DNA of 64,000 nucleotides, taken from NCBI RefSeq assembly GCF_910592395.1, contig NC_088319.1, forward strand, positions 9,612,001 to 9,676,000, read 5' to 3'. The position numbers and the translations under genes were made by a program. This document shows, piece by piece, positions 37,101 through 49,100 of this stretch (positions within the stretch are counted from its first letter, which is position 1; the number at the start of each line of letters is the position of its first letter). The notes under the pieces were generated by a model. The model was not told the DNA's origin. It ran no database searches and saw only the letters and a program-made list of their open reading frames with translations. This DNA comes from Lineus longissimus. Taxonomy: Eukaryota > Nemertea > Pilidiophora > Heteronemertea > Lineidae.

Positions 37101-40100
37101 GATGTACCTGGCTATGTCTTTCCCAATGACTCCAACTCAATAGTATTAAACCCCCCTGTTCAAAACACCCCTCGCGGTCAGCAATGCAGTCAGTCTGGGT
37201 CTTTAATGGCCAACTCGGCTCATACATGAAGGATTGGGGGTCTTTATCAAAGGTAACGGAAAAATAACATAAAAATCCTAAGCAAAAATGTGCATTTGTC
37301 ATGACTATCGAACACTTTCTATGAAATTGCAAGTGCCAAAAAATGATGGTCATAAAGCAAGGTTCATGGGCTCATGTGAATTTTTAAAAAGGCACGTGAA
37401 ATAAAAAAGTGATTTTTGGACCTTTTTAAAAATGTTTGTTCATAATGAAGGGATGGAAAAAGGTGTATCCAAATACAACAGATATATGACCAACTAAATA
37501 TACCATATTCTGCTGAAAACCGACGCATTCAAATATCTTATTTTATCACTGTGATATTTTTTAAAAACGGTGGACATTTTCTTTCTGGTAGGACTATACC
37601 TATCCTGGGTGGAGAGAAGCAAGTAGGGTTAAGTGCCATGCCCAAGGACACAAATATGAAACAGTGTTGATCCGTCTGAGTATCGAACCTACGACCACCT
37701 CGTTATAAGCCTGGCGCTCTATCCACTCTGCCACTGAACCCCAAAGCTGGCAGTTAAAGGATTAAAGGACCATTGGCATGATTAAGGGCGATTTTACCCA
37801 GCTATCGGCTGCCCAGTCACCTCCTACTCTACATAAGTAGTTTCCATCAACAAATTGCACAAAAAAGGAAAAATTCAGTATCCGTGTTATGGTCAATGTT
37901 ATATCCAATCCATGATAGCAGATCACGTGATGTAAATAAACACACGTGGTCCAAACTTTGCACTTTGCACTTCAATAACAAATACAGATATGGATTTTCC
38001 CGGGAATTTCAGGTCAGATTTTTCATACAGTCAGATTTTTCATGCAGTCAGATTTTTCATACAGTTCCCATCCCCTATGACTAAAGCTCCTAACTGCACA
38101 TAATAGTAAAATGAATACCACCATTTTCACCCCCAGCTCCTAAGAAACCCTTTTCAAAACCGGGAAAAAACCCAAATCCGCATTTGTTGACCATTTTAAC
38201 TGTGCACGTGCGTTTGTTTACAATTTCATTTCCCGAAATCTCAAAGAATCGCGGATTGGATATATCGCGCTTTTCCGACGTTGACTCCGATTTGACCGGG
38301 TAGTTGTAAAACAAGAAACACAGAAACGAAACAGAAACACAGAAACACAGAAACGAAACGCAGAAACCAGTCTTGTGGCGAATTCTGGTCCGCAGACTCC
38401 ATCTTGTTGCCATGGTTGTGGCCGCGAACGCGGGTGTAACTAAAACTGGTATTCAGTCGGAATGGAAGGAGGAATGCTCATTTCCCAATACCCCTTTTAG
38501 CCTCATCAACGTGTGCGCAGATTGGCAGCATCCGGCCTTGATCGTGCCAATACACTACATGTATGTACTACACGGCGTAAATAGAAAGTAGTCCTTCGAA
38601 TAGCGAGTCCTGTTCTTTTGTACATTCCATGGCCTGTGCACGACACTAGGCTGAACTTCCCTACTGCAACCTCATTAACATAAACAGATATTTAAAGGGA
38701 CTATTTAAAGGCAGCAGCTGGGCAGGCAAGATTGAGTTACTCCAAGTCCAAATCTAGTGCCCGCCCCCCCCCCCCCCACACTTTACTCTATTCTAGTCGC
38801 CAAAATTGGTCTCTCACGTCTCACATAACGTCGAAATGATTCACCCATGTACTGGTACCGTACCTTGCATTTAGTGCTGCATCAGACGGGATTTGTAGAA
38901 TGATCCTGGTACTTCATGTAAATTGAACACTACAAGGCAAGATGTTGCACCGCACCTTCATTTAAAATAACATGCTGTAGGAATCGAATCGAACCTACCA
39001 AAGTACTACACCACCACCTCAAAAGACTTCACCCATATCGTGCCGCCCCCCCCCCCCCCCCCCCCCAAGTTGCTCCATGTATCCCCTCAACAACTCTATT
39101 GCATTCCGGCTGGCCGCAACCCACCAACCTCAGATTTTACGTTTAAACGACAATAACAACGGATTGGGCAAGGAAAGTATCGGCGTGCCGCTTGATTCCA
39201 ACTTTTATGAAAACCCGTTTGATTTTCGTTTCTGCGTTTCGTTTCTGCGTTTCTGTGTTTCTGTTTCGTTTCTGTGTTTCTTGTTTTACAACTACCCGAT
39301 TTGACCCGAGTCCGTCCTGAGCGACACCAGGTGGCCTCGCTTTGAACCAGCCTCTTCTTCTTGGATGACCGTGTCTGTCGAGGGTGTGGTCGGTTCGTGT
39401 CGCCACGTTTAGGTAAATATCTCGTATTTCGCCGAGAAGGGCAAGCCGTGAAGGGCTTAATATGGTCGAGCAAGGACTATAGTCAAACCGAGTAAGGGTT
39501 TTTACCGTGTAGGGTAAATATTTGGCGAGATTATAGTGTTTTTTTGTACCGGCGCGTGTTGCCGCGGGATGGGCGCCATCTTGGCGGTGTGCAGAATGTA
39601 CGGCACGATGTATTGCTCGAGGCACGTGGTGTGCATAGGGTAGGGATACACGTGTGTGCATGGCTTGGATCCATGCACTTGATTGGGACCAGCGTTTTGC
39701 GAAAACGTCGCGTCTCGTCACGTTACAGTAATGTAAAATGCATGGTGACGTGACGACGGCCAACACTACGTCATGTAAACGTTGTTCCCAGTCGGGTGCA
39801 TAAGTCTGTAGTGTGTTTCCATGATTGTGATGTGTACAAGTAGTTTTATAATACGGGGAAGAGGTTTTCTCTTTTTGCATCAAGTTACAGTGGTAGGCTG
39901 GGTGCTAGGTCAAGTTGTTTAGGCCTACAATTAGTACAATATCAGTCAGTGTGGCTTGGTTGTCTTCCTGCTGGAGGGGTGCAGCCTGCAGGGTGGTTGA
40001 GTGACCTGAGTGTATGTTATGTGCAAGTTGTGTTTATGTCCGGTTTGTGTGTACTCACTGTGTAGGCCTAGGCCTAGGCCCATATTCCTACGCTGCAGAG

Positions 40101-43100
40101 AGGTGTGGTGACCAACGGCAACGATCTGGTTTTTGTGTCGGGGGGGGGGGGGGCAATCAGATCGGAGAAAAGTCATGTTCCAGCCTGCTGTTTGTTGTTT
40201 TTAGTTTTCCGAGCTCTGCCTGCTACCGCTGTTGTTAGACATGGTGCTTCCTACAGTGTTAAAAAGACGGCACTCGTTGGTGGGGGTGGACCCCCTCCCA
40301 CTGCTAAAGCGCTTCAGGGCTGCCTCGATAAATGCTTTTAAGGATTTTGCGTCGGTGTCCTTGGACCGTCTGACGGAAAAATTTGACCGCAAGTGAGTTG
40401 GCGGAGGAATTCCGACGGGTGGCGGGACGGAATATGGCAGAAGTGATGGAGCTGGCCGATCGGGAAACGAATGTGTCAAACGGGGTATCCTGGTTCGTAC
40501 TACCCTTCTCGGGGTCGAGGTTATGGTAGAGGTGGCTATGGAAAAGGTTATCGTGGGGGAAAGTCCGCTACTTGTTGGTTTTGTGATGGTGATCATTATA
40601 TCAAAGATTGTGACAAGATGAAGAAGGCTAGAGATAAGTAGACCAGGGTCTATCTTTTGGGTGCCCAAAACCTTTGCCCAGGGAATCTTTTTCCCTAGTA
40701 GGCTTTGCTTACACGGGTGGGGGTAGAGGGCTCTTTCTGTCTTGTAGTCCAGCATCTATTCTCTTAGTTTTTTCGTATTATTGATTTCAGTTGCCTGCCA
40801 GTAAATTCAAGATTTATACTCCAGACTGGGAGTTACGGTCGGGGTTTGACCCGGTCAGAGCTATGGCATCAGTGCGGCAGGAGGTGCGTTGGACTACGTT
40901 GGATGGAGAGGGCCCTCGATCCCCTCCCTGTGTTGTTACACCGTTTGAAGATGTGTTGTTGAGGGACGCAGCATTTGATACACGGTCTTTGCCTCTTAGG
41001 GACCCTGAGTATTTTGTCTCAGGGCAAGTTCATAACCAGTTGAATGAGTGGGAAAAGGTGTTGTCATCTTTCGAGGGTAGTGTTTTGCCTCTTGATGATA
41101 TTAGATCTTGGCTCTCTAATGGTGTGGATGTTACTCATTATTTCAAGCCATTTAAGGGCAAGTTCAAGAAGAAGGTGTATGATTCCTCTACTCCTCCGGC
41201 TGCGTATTTCCCCAACTCCCCTAGTTGTCTGAATCATGCTGCCTTTGTGGCGTCTGAGTTGGAGAAAATGATTGGTACTGGAGCTATTACTGTCCTAGGG
41301 AAGGTGGGGGAGTGCCAGATGCCGAGAGTAGTCATGCCTCTGACAGTTGAGCCATCGAAACTGCGTTTATGTCATGATAACCGTTATGTGAATCTGTGGG
41401 TGAGGGACTGCCCATTTCAGTTGGAGACCCTGAAGGATCTTCACTGGTTGGTGGCTAAGGATTCTCTTATGGTGTCTTGCGATGACAAATCTGGGTATAA
41501 TCATGTAACGTTGTCAAAAGAGTCCAGAACCTTTTTTGGCATAGTGTTTTCAGGCTATGTGATGGTTTATAATACGCTGCCGTTTGGTTTGAAATTGGCA
41601 CCATATGTATACCAGACTTTGGGAATGGTCCCTACGACATATTTAAGAAGTTGTCAAAAGAGTCCAGAACCTTTTTTGGCATAGTGTTTTCAGGCTATGT
41701 GATGGTTTATAATACGCTGCCGTTTGGTTTGAAATTGGCACCATATGTATACCAGACTTTGGGAATGGTCCCTACGACATATTTAAGAAGTTTTGGTCTG
41801 GCAGTTACTCAGTACATTTATGATAGGTTTGGTACTGAGGCTAGGAACAAGGTTACCTCTCAGGTGATAGTTAGCGTTGACAAGACGTGTTATGCTCTCC
41901 TTGAACTATTGACGCGTTTGGGGTATTGTTTGGCCCTTCACAAGAGTGTGTTGGATGGCACTACCTTGTTGAAGCATTTGGGTTTTTTCATTGATTCATC
42001 CAAGCAGGCCTATCTTTTGCCAAGAGAAACTGGATAGGTTCATTGCACTTAGGGAGCAGATCCTTGCGGCCAATGAGGTTGACATAAGGACGCTGCAGAG
42101 GTTTGCTGGTAAGTGTATTTCAATGGCCTTGGTGGTTCCAGCGGCATCCTTGTATACGAGGGAAGTCAATAGGGCTATATCTTTTTGTATTAGGAATGAT
42201 TGTACTGCTAAGATCTCTACTGATCTCAGAACAGAGATTGAGCATTGGCGTTTTCTGGATGATTGGGATGGTTTTATGCCATGGAAGTTAGAATGCCATA
42301 AGCAGATTGGTCTTGCAACGGATTCATCGCTGTATAAGTGTGGTGCAGTGGTTCTATCTGGTGAACATGAGGGTATGCAATTCTCTGATTTCTGGCAAGC
42401 TGATGACGATCGGCCGATTCATCTGAAGGAGGCGCAGGCTGTGCTCTTTGCGTTGGAGTCCCTCCTACCACGTATAGCGGGCCACAGGGTAGATTTGTTG
42501 ACAGATAACCAGGCCCTTCTCTGTTCCTGGCAAAACCAGGGGGGTAGAGATCGTGCGTTGACAGATATTGTAAAACAGATTTTTCAGTTGGTGTATGTAA
42601 ACAAGATTCACTTGAATATGTCATATGTACCTTCGAAGGACAACCTGGCTGATGCACCGTCTAGAAGTGTAAGTGTCGCTACTGATGTCATGTTAGCTGC
42701 CCATGTCTGGAAGCAGGTGGAAGATGCATATGGGCCCCATTCTGTGGACTTGATGGCCCTTGATAGTAATGCTATGAAGGATAGTCAGGGTGTCGTCTTG
42801 AGACATTTTACCCCAGCACCGAGCCCGTTAACATCTGGTGTCAATTTGTTTGCACAGGATATTTCAGCAGAGTCTAACCCTTATGTATTTCCACCTGCTT
42901 CCATGGTTCTCTCAGTGTTGACGTTTCTTGTTGTGCAGCGGGTTGAGAAGTGTACCATGGTGGTACAAGTATCTGATTCAGCACCCTTGTGGATGCCGAT
43001 CGTCAAGTTGTATGCTGTATCAGAGCAGATTCTGGGTAGAAGGGGTCAGCGTGATGTGGTTTTTGGTGCCCTCCAAGAAGGGGTTTGTTGCAGATCGAAA

Positions 43101-46100
43101 GGGTTTGGCTGGGTCTTTGATGGCCTATAGGTTTTGTTTTCCAGCCTGTTGTAAGTGAGTAGTCTTTTATCACTTGTACATCTGTTTTCCAGGCTCAGCT
43201 GCCTATCAATATCGAGGCCATCGAGGGCAGGCTTGCTCAGATACACAGTGTGTGGAAGAATTCGAATAATGCTAGGAGGAAGTCTAGTATAGCCAATAGT
43301 TTGGAACTATTTTTTGCACAATTGAGTCATAAACCTGATTTGACAACTTGTGACCCCTATGATGTCATTAAGTTTTTGATTTGGAAGGATTCCTTTGGTA
43401 AGACAAAGGTCCATAGAGTGGAGTGCGTAAAATTGAGGTCAGCAATCGCAGTCTGAGGTTGAATGTCATTGTCCGGTCAGACTGGCTGCTTCTACTGTTG
43501 ATGGTCTGATTCAGAAAATGGTTCGTATTTTTGAATCAGCAGGGCGAGATAGATTGTGGGAAGTTAAGAGGTGTAGTGGAAACCCAGCTTGTGCTCCTTG
43601 TATAAAAGATTACTACAAGCACATAGCTTTGGAGCAAGCGAAGTCACATGTAGTTCCTAAGCAGGCAAAACCAGTATTTCTGAGCAAGATAGCCAAGATC
43701 GGTGTGTATATTGATAGACAGCTGAGTAGGCCAGATATTACTCCAAGACAGAGATTTGTTTTGGTCAGGGACCAGGCGTTTTTCAAACTCCAGTTTTTTG
43801 CTGGAGATAGGGCTTCAGATCTTTGTGAGATACCATCTCAGGAAGTCAAGAGATTGCCTGGTGGTTCGGGTCTCTTGTTTTGTCACACCGTATCGAAGAC
43901 CATGCGTGGTGGGGACGACAAGGTGAACAGATTTGTTATCGTTATATTGACAAGGATATTTGTCCCGTCCTTGCTTTTTACAAGTATGTTGACTGGTGTG
44001 CAACATGGGGGGTGGATTTGTCCACGGGATATTTGTTAGGTTAGTCGATGAGTCTGGCAGAGTTCTCAACAAGCCGGTTTCTTACTGTACTATGTATTCA
44101 AGGTTTGTGGAGTACCTGGTTACTTTGCATTTGTATGAAGGGGAGACGCTACATAGCCTGAGAGCTGGATGTTCCATCTTGATGGGTATGTCTGGTGCAG
44201 TCGACTCGGTTGAGGAGACCATGAGTCATGTTGGGTGGGCAACTGACAAGTCTGCCCTGTATTACACAAGGGCTAGGCAATTCTCTGATGCGGCTGTTGT
44301 GGCAGACAAGTTGGCTCAGGCCGCCACAAGGTCAGCGGAAGTTGAAACTTTGTTTTTTCAACATGTTACTTCAGGCTTGCAGAATGCAATCTAGAGATAT
44401 TGTGCTTGGTTGTAATGTGAGTCGCCTTGTTGTCTCTAGAGTATGGTTGTGATGCTGTCTCAAGGGGTATGTTTCAGATTTTTGTCTCCTTCTTCATGCA
44501 AGTGTATTTGTATTGGGAAAATGTTCCCAGTGAACCCTACGTGTAGCTACTATTGTAAGTTCTGATGTTATGTAGATTACGGGTGTAGTTCAATTGTGTG
44601 TACCATTTTTCGTTTCTTCAAGTGTCAAGGCTGATACATAATATCGATATATTTGTACATATGATATAGTACGCGATTGCTGTGCCATTATAGTATGTGT
44701 GTTATTTGGTAGAACGATTTTCTGCTGTTTTCTGTGGCAGGTTTTTTGGGTACCCAGGGTGAGCAAGTAAAATTACATGTTTGGGGACAATTTGTTGAGC
44801 AAAGTGCGGTAGTTTGTCTAGGTGTAAAAAAAAAAAAAAAAAAAGTGTTGAGTTTTTTCGGTTACTATGCTACGGTGGCTGGGAAAGGACATCGAAAAAA
44901 AAAAATTCTCGGCGGGACGATTTATTATCTCGGGGGGGACGACTTATTATCTCGGGGGGACGACTTAGTAAGTCGGGGAGACGACTTAGTAAGTCGGGGG
45001 GACGACTTATTATGTCGGTGGGACGACTTATTATCTCGGGGGGACGACTTATTAAGTCGGGGGGGGGGACGACTTATTAAGTCGGGGGGACGACTTATTA
45101 TCTCGGGGGGGACGACTTAGTAAGTCGGGGGGACGACTTAGTAAGTCGGGGGGGACGACTTATTATGTCGGTGGGACGACTTATTATCTCGGGGGGACGA
45201 CTTATTAAGTCGGGGGGGACGACTTATTATGTCGGGGGGACGACTTATTATCTCGGGGGGGACGACTTAGTAAGTCGGGGGGACGACTTAGTAAGTCGGG
45301 GGGGACGACTCAGTAAGTCGGGGGGACGACTTATTAGTGACCTTTCGCTATCCCGGGCCGCCGAGAAATTCACCGAGAAGGAGCCATTTATGCGTGTGAC
45401 GTCATCAGTCTATCGGTGGGTTTTTCCGATCCCGATTGCGGTTTCCGAGAATCAGGCGCTGGATCTCGCATTTCCAAACGAGTACATTGAACAACAAAAT
45501 TTGCTAATTTGTGGGACACTATTGCGGTAGGTAGTTTTGTAGAGATGCACGGCAGTAACGGTAGAGTGCTAATCTTAATCAAGCAATGAAAATGTGGTAA
45601 ATTGGGCTCCCAAAGGTGCAAAAAATATGCCGCTCTGTGTATCCCACTTATGTATCATTGTATGGGCGGATATACATGCATGCTAATAGTGATGCATCAA
45701 TGTGTGCCTGAGGGTATCACAGAAGGTATGTACAGAAACAAATGATATGTAGCCTATTGCAGGGCAGATGCATCCACTGTAGAAATGGGGAATCTTTGAT
45801 AAAATACTCAATACTTGTGCTCAATGATATTTAAATTGATTTGTTTCCTATGTGCCATTTTAAAAATGGTGGGTGTAGTAGGCTAAACTCTAAAATCAAA
45901 GGGCCTTGATGGTACATGTTACTCTGTCTTTTCTTGCAGATCGGGTACAGCTGAAGAATACACAGAGAGAGACAGCCTTTTGACTGAGATATCTCAGATG
46001 AAGGATGAATCGCACGTCAAAAAAGCCTCTGAGACAAAGGGTTCTGATGACAAAGACATCATAAAACAGGGGGAGGCCGTAAGGAAACATGCCATGGAAG

Positions 46101-49100
46101 GCATGGCAAAAAAAGGTAAGCATTTTGGTCTCAATAAAAGCCCCCAAGTTATTCAGATTATTGTATTGTACAGGTATTGTAATGTATAGCAAGTTGTTGT
46201 TTTTGCCCGAGTACTCGTTATCCTCTTTTACATGGTTTTACACCAAGAAACCCCTCCCCCCGCCTGGATGGTATGTTTGACGCATTGAACATAATCTGTG
46301 CCATATAATATTTCAATCCGATATACGCTATCTACCTGTAATATCTCACGGGTTTTTATTTCAGATGGCTCTACCCCATCGAAAAAGGTCAGGAGAACAC
46401 AATCCATGTCTGAGTATGTAGAGTACAAAAAAGCAGAAATTGAGCTTAGAAAGGAAGAGTTGGAGGTCAGAAAGCAGGAACTGCAAATGGAAAGAGAGGA
46501 GAAAGGGAGAATGTTTTCGATGATGAAGACCATGCTTGAGAGTATGAAAAAGTAGTGTTATCGTTGTCTACCTATTGTTCAAGGGACACTTTTTCTTAAC
46601 CACCCTGTCGGCAAAATGACTGTTACCAATTACAATTACAATTACAATAACTTTATTAATGTATAACTACAGCAAGTTACCAGTCTAGCAGCTGTTGAAA
46701 ATTCATCTGACTTTTTTTGGATGAACTTTCATCCTGAAGTGTTATTTTCGTCAGATGAATTTTCGTCAGGTTTAGAGAGTGTTCATTTCTAAACAACTCA
46801 TTTGGGTGAACTTTGATCATTTCACTGCCAACACGACCAATAGGTCAGTAGTTTGAGATTTGTCATATAGTTTATTTTGAATTTTTGAATTTTCATTGTT
46901 GAAATAAAAATATTGTTTATGTTTCAACTTGAGTCTGAACTTCTAATTTCCCAAAAAATAGTCTATAGAAAGCCAATCCTACATGAAGAGTCTGAGAGTT
47001 GATGATGTGGCTCTTATTGGTCCTTTATTGGTCCCCCTTGTAAATCGTCATTAGTTCCCAATGTAATCCTGAAGTGATGGAGCCTCCATTTCAAAATAGG
47101 AGCCGGTCTGTGATCCGTATAGGCAAGTGTGAAAATTGGTCAGAAGCCCTGCCACTAAGTAATACTTGGCAACAGGCTGAAGGAAGACCTTTAAATTCTT
47201 TTTAAAGTCGACAAGGGCCCAATATTTCAGAATTTTTCCAAATGTCTATTCCACCGAAGTGCGCACACCAGACATTGCGGAATTGAAGTCTTCTTGTTGC
47301 TGAGTGAGAACAGCTGCTCCTTCTCTGAACGGGGAAATTAACCAATGGCGGTTTGGGTAAGCTGGATCTCCGTATATGTAGAAGTTGTCTCCTGTTGCCG
47401 TTCGGGGCAACTGGTCGAGCTGGCGAAGAAGACCACTTTCCCTCAAAATACCGGAGTCATGTCTGCGTCATTCAGCCGGCCCCCACAGATTCGCGATTAG
47501 TCCATTAGGAAGCGTCAATGATTGAAATTTAATCGCATGTACCCTCTTGTGCCCATTGAATACCACTCTTTGAAGACGAATTGGTCGGCATATCGGCCTT
47601 ACAGTCCCGTCTATGAAGCCGAAGCAGTTCTCTAGAGGGGCACCACGGCCATGAATCGCGTCAGCGTAGGAGCAAAGATGGTTGGCATCCATCCACGGCT
47701 GATCAACCCGATTTAAAAGATGACCATGCCTTCTGTAAATGAAGTCGACCGTCTCGTTTATGGCAAGTGATAGCACTGAGGTGGGTCGGCCAAACAATTC
47801 TTCCATATCAGTCAGACGGTTAGGGTATGAAAAGCGCCTGAATGTCATGCAGAGAGCATCCTCTGCCCGTACTACAGACCGGTTTCTGCAAATTATCACC
47901 GGTCGCAAGTCGAGCACAGAGACAAGAACTCTTATCTCATCCTTTCCAAATCTAAATTTGTCCAAGCATTGCGCCTCGTTCAGTGAGTCAAGATAAAATC
48001 GGCTCCAGTTGAGGTCAAACGTCGGCTGTTTTTGGTGAAGTAGCTCATTCTCCATTACAAAATCCAATAAATCTTCGTCGTCGAATTGTATGGCCACGTC
48101 CATCAAAATTCGCGCCGTTCCTCCCGTTGCCATGTTTGCGTCTATGGCGCTGCCATCTAGCGGAATTATAAAGAACTGCGTTTCTCGGGCGCCGGACTGC
48201 GAAAGTAGATTCGTGAGTTGGTGTGCCGGGAACGGGAACGAGAATAATTCTCGGTTGCGCGGTTCTCGGAACGGGATAGCGAAAGGTCTCTAATATCTCG
48301 GGGGACGACTTATTAAGTCGGGGGGACGACTTATGAAAGCGAGGGCGAGGCCTGGCTGTGACTGTCTCATCTCTCTCACCATGTAGACAACTTGGCAGAG
48401 CAGCTGATTTGGCCTGCCTGTGACCGTCTCATCTCTCTCGCCATATCAATAACTAGGCAGTGCGGCGAAGACTGATGCGGCCTGGCTGTGACTTTCTCAT
48501 CTCTCTCACCGTGTAGACAACTTGGCAGAGCAGCCTAGACTGATTTGGCCTGGCTGTGACTGTATCATCTCTCTCGCCATATCAATAACTAGGCAGTGCG
48601 GCGAAGACTGATGCGGCCTAGCTGTGACTGTCTCATCACTCTCATCATGTTGTCAACACGGTGGAGGACTGATTCGGCCTGGCTGTGACTTCCTCATCTC
48701 TCTCATCATGTTGTCAACACGGTGGAGCAGCCAGGACTGATTCGGCCTGGCTGTGACTTCCTCATCTCTCTCACCATGTTGACAACTTGGCAGAGCAGCC
48801 AAGACTGATTTGGCCTGGCTGTGACTGTATCATCTCTCTCGCCATATCAATAACTAGGCAGTGCGGCGAAGACTGATGCGGCCTAGCTGTGACTGTCTCA
48901 TCACTCTCATCATGTTGTCAACACGGTGGAGCAGCCAGGACTGATTCGGCCTGGCTGTGACTTCCTCATCTCTCTCATCATGTTGTCAACACGGTGGAGC
49001 AGCCAGGACTGATTCGGCCTGGCTGTGACTTCCTAATCTCTCTCATCATGTTGTCAACACGGTGGAGCAGCCAGGACTGATTCGGCCTGGCTGTGACTTC

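Larger units (their letters stand above)
45337..48290. mobile_element. PIF/Harbinger transposon (dead), nested in the foldback array
   Basis: Ends GTGACCTTTCGCTATCCCG and the complement CGGGATAGCGAAAGGTCTC are flanked by TTA (left) and TAA (right), close to the usual TWA duplication of Harbinger with one mismatch. It carries two convergent genes: a minus-strand DDE transposase (47051-48133) and a plus-strand partner protein (45940-46555). This two-gene layout is typical of Harbinger. It splits the GACGACTT array, so it is the youngest of the three nested layers. Confidence 0.85.

Noticed and set aside
37590-37742. Possible tRNA gene on the minus strand
   Set aside because: tRNA-like head only, continuing into a SINE body.
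39143-39883. 246-codon minus-strand frame at the left end of the Ngaro-like element
   Set aside because: It runs through the foldback end and repeat A1 and resembles nothing; the similar peptide at 50374-50733 only reflects repeat A2.
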